NCBI GenBank assembly: GCA_964430105.1
Contig: CAYSEF010000052.1
Span: 1 to 10,992, forward strand
Origin: UMGS1696 sp964430105
GTDB lineage: Bacteria > Bacillota > Clostridia > Oscillospirales > CAG-272
Direction of reading: 5' to 3'
DNA length: 10,992 nt
The position numbers and the translations under genes are program-made. The notes beneath the pieces are model-generated. The model was not told the DNA's origin, ran no database searches, and worked only from the letters and a program-made list of their open reading frames with translations. The stretch's first letter is position 1, and every line of letters starts with the position of its first letter. Shown piece after piece: positions 6,829 to 10,992 of this stretch.

Positions 6829-7278
6829 ATGAAATATTGCCCGAATTGCCGTTTATCCTACGATGATTCAGCCAATGTTTGCGGACATTGCGGAAATCCC
6901 TTGACCTACATACCACCACAGACACTCAGTGACTACGATCACACAGATCACACTGCCGAATTTTCGCCCGAGGATATCTCGCAGAACAAAGTTATTGCGA
7001 TGCTACCATATCTTTTTAGCTGGTTAGGAATTATCATCGCCCTTATCGCATCAGGAGCCTCACCATACACAGCATTTCATGTAAAGCAAGCACTGAAAAT
7101 ACAAATCGTTGCAACGCTTGTATCGATAGTCGGCGCATTTATCCCGATCATCGGATGGATCGCTATCGGAATTTATTCATTAGTTTCGCTTGCTATAAAT
7201 ATCGTATGCTTCTTTAGAGTATGCAAGGGTGAAGCAAAGGAACCTCCGATTATCAAAAATTTACGTTTCCTGAAGTAA
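6829..7278 (+). CDS. Zinc-ribbon, multi-helix membrane protein (DUF4870-like)
   Basis: The 149-residue protein opens with a zinc-ribbon signature, MKYCPNC followed by CGHCGNP, giving two CxxC knuckles. After an acidic linker come hydrophobic segments at about 60-78, 95-115 and 118-136, and it ends in a short basic tail. The membrane part, with PYLFSWLGIIIALIASG and AFHVKQALKIQ, resembles DUF4870/Tic20-like small membrane proteins, whose function is poorly known. The ATG at 6829 is chosen over one 42 bases upstream because GGAGG lies 6 bases before it and the upstream ATG precedes the predicted transcript. It is monocistronic, with its own promoter and a terminator at 7353-7400. Confidence 0.88.
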   Translation: MKYCPNCRLSYDDSANVCGHCGNPLTYIPPQTLSDYDHTDHTAEFSPEDISQNKVIAMLPYLFSWLGIIIALIASGASPYTAFHVKQALKIQIVATLVSIVGAFIPIIGWIAIGIYSLVSLAINIVCFFRVCKGEAKEPPIIKNLRFLK

Positions 7279-7352
7279 ATTACAGAATATACCATTTCTC
7301 ACACAGCCACAAGCTATGATTGGTTCATCAACAACAGTCGAATAACAAAAAA

Positions 7353-7400
7353 ACTGCACACATTTTGGAATTTTCTTCCTTAATGCGTGCAGTATTTTTT
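7353..7400. terminator. Bidirectional terminator between convergent genes
   Basis: A long symmetric hairpin: ACTGCAC pairs with GTGCAGT (7353-7359/7387-7393), then an A-C mismatch, CATT with AATG, a T-T internal loop, GGAA with TTCC, and loop TTTTC. T6 follows on the plus strand (7395-7400), and an A run precedes it (7347-7352), giving a T run on the minus strand. It can end the zinc-ribbon gene from the left and the prolyl isomerase transcript from the right. Confidence 0.85.
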
Positions 7401-7418
7401 ATATCACAGTGTTCGTTT

Positions 7419-7539
7419 CTTCTTTTTTTCCTTTAGTGAGGAGAAAAAGAAGCCAAAAGAGGAACTTTTTTGAAGTCCTAAGGGTTTCAAATGTTGCGAG
7501 ATTCGACAAGGGTGTTGCCCCTTGAGCCCACAAACCTTT
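7419..7539. repeat. Hairpin-rich intergenic element, possible dispersed repeat
   Basis: Three consecutive stem-loops lie between the shared terminator and the isomerase stop: a 13-base-pair stem at 7419-7431/7440-7452 with an 8-base loop, a 10-base-pair stem at 7469-7478/7482-7491 with a 3-base loop, and CAAGGG/CCCTTG at 7507-7512/7519-7524. An alternative outer pairing, AAGGGTTT (7480-7487) with AAACCTTT (7532-7539), excludes the second stem. No ORF fits. Such blocks often prove to be dispersed intergenic repeats in related genomes, but copy number cannot be judged here. Confidence 0.6.
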
Positions 7540-7572
7540 ATACTACCTGCGACACGTCCCTGTTTTATTCAA

Positions 7573-8328
7573 TTAAAGTCCTGCTTTATCAACGGGGAAC
7601 AAAATCTTGAGCTGGTTTACCTTTGACTGGTAAGCTGCCTGCTGTTTTTCTGCAAGAAGTGCCTGACGAATATCGCCCTGGATATCCTCATACTTCATCA
7701 TGCCACCCTTTTCCTTCTTATTGAGGAAGATGAGGTGCCAACCAAACTGCGACTGAACAGGCTCAGACATTGTGCCAACTTCCATAGCTTCGCAAGCTGA
7801 TTCAAACTCAGGTACCATCTGACCTGCGCCAAAATCACCAAGCTCACCGCCCTGCTGACCGGAAGGACAGGTACTGTGTGCCTTTGCAGCATCAGCAAAT
7901 GTGATCTCGCCTGCATTGATCTTATCTGCAATGGACTTTGCTTCGTCCTCTGTTGCTACGAGAATATGTGCTGCGTTATATGTCACGCCTGCTTCAAACT
8001 GGTCGGGGTTTTCGTCGTAGAATTTCTTCATTTCTTCGTCAGTTACACGCACACGCTCAACAGATTTCTGAATAGCGTAATTTGTGAGCATATCTTCCTT
8101 AACTCGTGTAAGCTGTTCCTTAAATGCAGGTTCACGTTCGTAAAGATTCTTCTGTGCATCCATGAGGAAGAGCTTACGGTTGATAAGCTGTTCAAGAAGA
8201 ACTGCTCTGCCCTGCGGGTTATTGTAGCTCTGACCACGCTGGCCCATCTGCATGATAGCTGCGTCGATCTCGCTTTCAAAAATTTGCTTGCCTGCAACTG
8301 TTGCGACAACTTTGTCCTGGAGATTCAT
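7573..8328 (-). CDS. Cytosolic parvulin-type peptidyl-prolyl cis-trans isomerase
   Basis: The 251-residue protein has a SurA/PrsA-like helical chaperone part (about 1-110, opening VVATVAGKQIFESEIDAAI) and a rotamase domain at about 115-205. Active-site features are H121 (AAHILV), C154 in the CPSG motif, GGELGDFGAGQMVPEFE with M171 and F175, and H198 in FGWHLIF. A helical tail follows (about 208-245). There is no signal peptide or lipobox, so it is predicted cytosolic, unlike the lipoprotein PrsA; the symbol is therefore left blank. Likely role: folding helper that isomerises X-Pro bonds. AAGGA (8339-8343), about 10 bases before ATG, is the ribosome binding site. It lies 81 bases after the dehydrogenase gene on the same strand, with no clear promoter or terminator between, so co-transcription is possible. 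Confidence 0.93.
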   Translation of the reverse strand: MNLQDKVVATVAGKQIFESEIDAAIMQMGQRGQSYNNPQGRAVLLEQLINRKLFLMDAQKNLYEREPAFKEQLTRVKEDMLTNYAIQKSVERVRVTDEEMKKFYDENPDQFEAGVTYNAAHILVATEDEAKSIADKINAGEITFADAAKAHSTCPSGQQGGELGDFGAGQMVPEFESACEAMEVGTMSEPVQSQFGWHLIFLNKKEKGGMMKYEDIQGDIRQALLAEKQQAAYQSKVNQLKILFPVDKAGL

Positions 8329-8409
8329 ATTTTCGGATTCCTTTCGGGATTATTTATCGATTAAAATAGTGCTTATTTAATAGCCAAAACATCTGTAACA
8401 GCTATATTC

Positions 8410-9165
8410 TCAGGTTTTACTAAGCTTCATCATAAGCTTAGTCGGAGTGACCTTTGCAAGAGCACGGTAGAACTTATAGAACGCCTTTGGTGTATATACG
8501 CTCTTTCCCATACCCGCTGCAATCAGTGCGCCCTTCGCAACCTTGGATGGGTTACAATACGGAAGCACATCAAAGGTCTTAGAATTGCCCTTTATCTCAC
8601 CTGAATAGATAAAATCGGTATCCATAGGGCCGGGGCAGACCGCTGTGGCTGTGATTCCGCGTGTTTTAAGCTCCTCGCCAATACCAAATGTAAACGCAGT
8701 CACATACGCCTTAGACGCACTGTAGACCGTCATTCTCGCATTCGGACAGAACGATGCTATAGACGAAACATTGATGATTCTCGAGCCCTTTGGCATATAC
8801 GGAAGTACAACGTGAGTTACAGCAGTCAGTCCCTTTAAGTTGAGATCGACCATTTGTATCTGCTTTTCAAGTTCACCTTCGCCAACATTGCCAAGGAATC
8901 CGCAGCCGGAATTATTTATAAGCATCCACACCTCAGGCTTCAGCTTTTCAAGCTCTGCGGAAATTTTTCTGTAGCTTTCATCCTGTGTTAAGTCAAGCGG
9001 AAATATTCTGCACTGAACAGGAATATCCTTAGCTGCTTCAAGAAGCTTTTCTTTTCTTCGAGCAACCAGCCAATATTCTTCGATATCAGGGTACAGCGCA
9101 GGCATATGACGCAGGAATTCTTTTCCAAGTCCTGCCGATGCACCTGTTATGATTGCAATTTTCAT
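8410..9165 (-). CDS. Short-chain dehydrogenase/reductase (SDR family)
   Basis: The 251-residue protein is a classical SDR. It has the Rossmann nucleotide motif TGASAGLG (7-14), DL at 58-59 for the adenine ring, NNSG at 84-87 (a variant of NNAG), and the catalytic tetrad N109, S135, Y148 and K152 (YSASK). CPGPMDTDF follows after beta-6. R36/R37 at the end of beta-2 suggest NADP(H) preference. It resembles the DltE/YqjQ-like group of SDRs with uncharacterised substrates. A basic C-terminal tail (AKVTPTKLMMKLSKT) could touch membrane; this is inference. GGAG (9175-9172) lies 6 bases before ATG. It has its own promoter with an inverted repeat over the -35 region, so it may be regulated. Confidence 0.93.
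   Translation of the reverse strand: MKIAIITGASAGLGKEFLRHMPALYPDIEEYWLVARRKEKLLEAAKDIPVQCRIFPLDLTQDESYRKISAELEKLKPEVWMLINNSGCGFLGNVGEGELEKQIQMVDLNLKGLTAVTHVVLPYMPKGSRIINVSSIASFCPNARMTVYSASKAYVTAFTFGIGEELKTRGITATAVCPGPMDTDFIYSGEIKGNSKTFDVLPYCNPSKVAKGALIAAGMGKSVYTPKAFYKFYRALAKVTPTKLMMKLSKT
8419..8442 (-). repeat. Perfect 9-base inverted repeat at the 3' end of the dehydrogenase gene
   Basis: ACTAAGCTT (8419-8427) and AAGCTTAGT (8434-8442) flank a 6-base loop. The hairpin falls in the last coding codons, ending 6 bases before the stop codon on the minus strand. No T run follows, so it is not a standard terminator; it could stabilise the 3' end or attenuate read-through into the isomerase gene. 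Confidence 0.6.
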
Positions 9166-9194
9166 GTTTTGCTCCTAAATTTGCATTTGAGTAT

Positions 9195-9223
9195 ATGATA
9201 ACATATTTTACGCAAATTTGCAA
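9195..9223 (-). promoter_or_regulatory. Promoter of the dehydrogenase gene
   Basis: On the minus strand TTGCAA (9223-9218), a 17-base spacer and TATCAT (9200-9195), with TG one base before the -10. Predicted initiation near 9188 leaves a leader of about 23 bases. Confidence 0.7.
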
Positions 9224-9230
9224 CGTAAAA
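9206..9230. promoter_or_regulatory. Candidate operator over the dehydrogenase -35 region
   Basis: TTTTACG (9206-9212) and CGTAAAA (9224-9230) form a 7-base inverted repeat 11 bases apart, enclosing the palindrome GCAAATTTGC (9212-9221). The whole block covers the -35 box and most of the spacer. A regulator would compete with polymerase here; the regulator is not identified. Confidence 0.45.
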
Positions 9231-9249
9231 CAGAATCTTATATACTGAT

Positions 9250-9873
9250 TTATTTATACTGTGCTTTAAGCGATGTTAAATAATTCTTCATTTCGCCGTC
9301 AACCTCAAGTATCACGCCCACATAGCGATTTCCGTCAACGAAGATCAGCTCAAGTGCTTCGTCAAGCTGAAAGCTCAGTGTATAATCGTAGAAAATAAAA
9401 GCGGACGGATCCCCTTTTCGATACTTGTCACGCACAGTCTTTATTGTCATTTTTCCATCTTCCGATTTTCGTGACACAGGAATAACCGCAACCAGATCGT
9501 CAAGCGACATCACACATTCCATAACACCGGGTTTATTACCCTGCGCCTTCAGCACGACAAAATCCAGCCATTCAGGACGAACATTAGTAACATCCGCCCC
9601 ATAAGCACTTACAGTTTCCATTTCATCAGCCGGAAGATCGCTTCTCATACGAACAAGGTATGTAAAGCTTGTCATACGATAGCGAATAAGAAAAAAAACT
9701 GCCGATACTACAGAAACGAGCGTAAGCAGTGTAAACAGCCACGGCATTGGCACAGTAATTCCCTGAGCATTACAAACTACCGGTATAGCGTAGCAAACAC
9801 CGCCAAAAACAAGCAAAGCAGCCATTATCATATTGACAAGGCGCAAATTTTTTTGTTCCGGTATATACCGCAT
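9250..9873 (-). CDS. Membrane protein with two N-terminal helices and a cytosolic domain, unknown function
   Basis: The 207-residue protein has two hydrophobic helices at about 12-34 and 45-63, then RYR and a soluble region of about 140 residues predicted to be cytosolic by the positive-inside rule. The soluble part alternates strands and charged turns (LDFVVLKAQGNKPG, FIFYDYTLSFQLDEALELIFVDGNRYVGVILEVDG). No family is recognised. The start is ATG at 9873, with cctcc at 9879-9883 (GGAGG on the minus strand) 5 bases before it. An alternative GTG at 9885 overlaps that site and is rejected. It follows the rpmF terminator by about 50 bases, and no convincing promoter is seen, so transcription could depend on read-through or a weak promoter. 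Confidence 0.85.
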   Translation of the reverse strand: MRYIPEQKNLRLVNMIMAALLVFGGVCYAIPVVCNAQGITVPMPWLFTLLTLVSVVSAVFFLIRYRMTSFTYLVRMRSDLPADEMETVSAYGADVTNVRPEWLDFVVLKAQGNKPGVMECVMSLDDLVAVIPVSRKSEDGKMTIKTVRDKYRKGDPSAFIFYDYTLSFQLDEALELIFVDGNRYVGVILEVDGEMKNYLTSLKAQYK

Positions 9874-9922
9874 GAGTACCTCCACGATAGGTATTGACTT
9901 CGGGCAAAATATAATTTACCCT

Positions 9923-9961
9923 AAAAAAAGCGCATCCGTGTTACCTTACGATAGCACGGAT
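9923..9961 (-). terminator. Rho-independent terminator of rpmF
   Basis: On the minus strand ATCCGTG pairs with CACGGAT (9961-9955/9940-9934). A C-A mismatch, TATC with GGTA, and a GTAA (GNRA-type) tetraloop follow. After GCGC comes a T7 run (9929-9923). It begins 7 bases after the rpmF stop. Confidence 0.9.
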
Positions 9962-9967
9962 AATAAC

Positions 9968-10156
9968 TTACGCTTCTTCTGTTGTGTTGATAACCTGCTT
10001 GCCATTGTAGTAGCCGCAAGTCTTGCAAACGCGGTGAGCGAGATTGTATTCACCGCAGTGAGAGCACTTTACCATGCCGGGCATTTCGAGCTTCCAAACA
10101 TTGGAACGTCTCTTATCACGTCTTGCCTTTGATGTTTTTCTCTTCGGTACAGCCAT
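9968..10156 (-). CDS. rpmF: 50S ribosomal protein L32, zinc-binding form
   Basis: The 62-residue length and MAVPKRKTSKARRDKRRSNVWKL N terminus are diagnostic of L32. A zinc ribbon is formed by C31/C34 (CSHC) and C44/C47 (CKTC), so this is the zinc-containing (C+) form. It is a structural component of the large subunit. GGGAGG (10169-10164), 7 bases before ATG, is a strong ribosome binding site. It lies just downstream of the DUF177 gene, the conserved bacterial order, with its own strong promoter inside the end of that gene and a terminator after it. Confidence 0.98.
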   Translation of the reverse strand: MAVPKRKTSKARRDKRRSNVWKLEMPGMVKCSHCGEYNLAHRVCKTCGYYNGKQVINTTEEA

Positions 10157-10209
10157 TTCAAAACCTCCCTCGGTATAATTCTGATGGTGCTATTGACACA
10201 TTACACTTT

Positions 10210-10238
10210 ATTATACCACACTTATTCTTGATTATCAA
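10210..10238 (-). promoter_or_regulatory. rpmF promoter embedded in the end of the DUF177 gene
   Basis: On the minus strand TTGATA (10238-10233), a 17-base spacer and TATAAT (10215-10210), with TG one base before the -10. The -35 box lies in the last sense codons of the DUF177 gene (Leu-Asp-Asn) and the -10 just past its stop. Predicted initiation near 10203 leaves a 46-base leader. This lets L32 be made in excess of the upstream protein. Confidence 0.85.
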
Positions 10239-10779
10239 GTAGTTTTTGCAAAATTGCCAATTTAGGATTAATATTTTTTTCCTCTTTACAGCCACAGTCG
10301 CCGTCTTTGCGAGGTTTTCCGCACTTAGGACAAAGTCCCAGGCAGTCATCAGAGCAAAGCTCAAACGTCGGAAGCTCAAGCGAAATTTCTTCCATGATGT
10401 CAGCGTCGGGGATAATGCGTGCGTCATTTACATAAATGACATCCTCGGTTACGCCGTCCCACTCATCATCTTCAGATACATGAGACTCGCCTTTATACAG
10501 CCGCTCAGCGAGTATCACACGCTCAATATCAAATTCAAGCGTAGATTTGATCTCATCGAGACATCGTGCACAACTGGTTGTATAATCTACAACAATATGC
10601 GCCTTAAACATCAAACAGCCAAGGGATTCCCCTGCCGTTCCGGTGACGTGAATGCCACCCTCGGAAATCTTTACATCCGGAGGAAGAAGAACACATTCAA
10701 CGTCGGTATGCTCCGGATCAAAGGTATAATCAAACTCGATCACGCCAAGTCGATAAAGATCACTTACATCGATTTTCAT
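10222..10779 (-). CDS. DUF177 (YceD/YlbN) 23S rRNA accumulation protein
   Basis: The 185-residue protein has the DUF177 layout. An N-terminal region MKIDVSDLYRLG is followed by a central Cys pair in CARCLDEI (C70/C73), an acidic stretch, DADIMEEISLELP, and a cysteine-rich C terminus (C142, C146, C150, C153, C162, C164; LCPKCGKPRKDGDCGC) like a zinc site. Homologues (E. coli YceD, plant DCL) are needed for normal 23S rRNA accumulation and sit next to rpmF, as here. The start is set by GGAGG (10791-10787), 7 bases before ATG 10779. An ATG six bases further upstream is too close to that site, and upstream in-frame codons back to 10893 would overlap the promoter. The name ylbN is used in Bacillus. 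Confidence 0.93.
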   Translation of the reverse strand: MKIDVSDLYRLGVIEFDYTFDPEHTDVECVLLPPDVKISEGGIHVTGTAGESLGCLMFKAHIVVDYTTSCARCLDEIKSTLEFDIERVILAERLYKGESHVSEDDEWDGVTEDVIYVNDARIIPDADIMEEISLELPTFELCSDDCLGLCPKCGKPRKDGDCGCKEEKNINPKLAILQKLLDNQE

Positions 10780-10791
10780 CCGCATACCTCC

Positions 10792-10857
10792 ATTCGCTAT
10801 TTTCGGAAATCTTTTGTGGACAGCTGTACAACACAAGTTTGCACAAAAATCCACTGT
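10792..10857 (-). promoter_or_regulatory. Leader of the DUF177-rpmF transcript with competing stems
   Basis: Predicted initiation near 10858 gives a leader of about 79 bases. On the plus strand TTTTGTG (10812-10818) can pair with CACAAAA (10842-10848), its TTGTG part with CACAA (10832-10836), or GTGGA (10816-10820) with TCCAC (10850-10854). The three pairings are mutually exclusive. No known leader family is recognised and no T run follows, so a regulatory role is speculative. Confidence 0.3.
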
Positions 10858-10864
10858 AAGCATA

Positions 10865-10893
10865 ATTATAATCCTTTTATCGTCTGTTGTCAA
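10865..10893 (-). promoter_or_regulatory. Consensus promoter of the DUF177-rpmF unit
   Basis: On the minus strand TTGACA (10893-10888), a 17-base spacer and TATAAT (10870-10865) match the consensus exactly. The sequence just upstream (10894-10925) is A-rich on this strand and may serve as UP element. It is positioned to start a leader before ATG 10779. Confidence 0.9.
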
Positions 10894-10992
10894 GTTTTAT
10901 TTTTACTATTTTATATGCTGTTTTTCCGAAAAAAACTGTGGAAAAAGTCAAGAGTAAAAGCAGAAAAAACTAAAAAAATTTTTGTGAATTTT
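10894..10992. other. A/T-rich upstream region at the window edge, no gene seen
   Basis: These 99 bases hold A and T runs and a weak GTTTTT/AAAAAC pairing around 10920-10938. No ORF start, RNA gene or convincing terminator is visible before the window ends. Confidence 0.5.

Noticed and set aside
7876..8364. Plus-strand ORF of 162 codons, Cys- and Leu-rich
   Set aside because: It is antisense to the prolyl isomerase gene, which has clear family motifs. No ribosome binding site or homology-like pattern is seen; its composition is that of a reverse-complement shadow.
9894..9915. Plus-strand TTGACT followed by TATAAT
   Set aside because: The boxes are only 10 bases apart, far too close for a sigma-A promoter, and no plus-strand gene follows.
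9833..10132. Plus-strand ORF of 99 codons
   Set aside because: It overlaps rpmF, its terminator and the start of the membrane-protein gene on the other strand, all well supported.
10193..10217. Plus-strand TTGACA with TATACC
   Set aside because: The spacer is 13 bases and there is no plus-strand gene. The second box is the complement of the rpmF -10 region.
10931..10950. TGTGGAAAA near the window end as a DnaA box, hinting at an origin
   Set aside because: It is a single site with a mismatch to TGTGGATAA, without a cluster, dnaA or dnaN nearby.
1..10992. CRISPR array, prophage, insertion sequence or defence genes
   Set aside because: No regularly spaced repeats, transposase, integrase or recognisable defence domains were seen. 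The gene content is housekeeping plus a few uncharacterised membrane proteins.

Overview
The window looks like a stretch of chromosome from a low-to-moderate G+C Gram-positive anaerobe, most likely of the class Clostridia (Oscillospirales/Ruminococcaceae-like). The evidence is strong GGAGG-type ribosome binding sites, near-perfect TTGACA-17-TATAAT promoters, a NiaR-type niacin repressor, a DUF177 (YceD/YlbN)-rpmF pair and a detached rplM-rpsI unit. The placement comes from gene content and style, not from a database match. Almost everything here is ordinary core chromosome. No phage, transposase, CRISPR array or defence island is visible.

Layout. Bases 1-51 hold the 5' two thirds of a tRNA-Val(UAC) on the minus strand, with a perfect promoter behind it. 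Bases 231-3854 (+) are a two-gene unit: a 1074-residue exported, C-terminally anchored protein with a possible degenerate glycosidase-like barrel, and a 111-residue three-helix membrane protein. A convergent minus-strand gene (3871-4845) encodes a protein with two clear S1 RNA-binding domains and a third, degenerate one. After a divergent intergenic region comes rplM-rpsI (5178-6033, +), with a consensus promoter and a strong terminator. Next are a NiaR-like niacin repressor (6175-6699, +), with a dyad on its own promoter, and a zinc-ribbon membrane protein (6829-7278, +).

Bases 7279-7572 separate convergent genes. They carry a bidirectional terminator and a run of hairpins that looks like an intergenic repeat or structured RNA. 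The rest is on the minus strand. In transcription order it runs DUF177 gene (10779-10222), rpmF (10156-9968) with its own promoter inside the end of the DUF177 gene, a terminator, a two-helix membrane protein (9873-9250), a short-chain dehydrogenase (9165-8410) and a cytosolic parvulin-type prolyl isomerase (8328-7573).

Functionally the window centres on translation: tRNA-Val, L13, S9, L32, the rRNA-accumulation factor DUF177 and an S1-domain protein. Its best-formed promoters belong to that set. The least explained items are the large surface protein with its small membrane partner, the hairpin-rich element at 7419-7539, and the inverted repeats over the niaR and dehydrogenase promoters.
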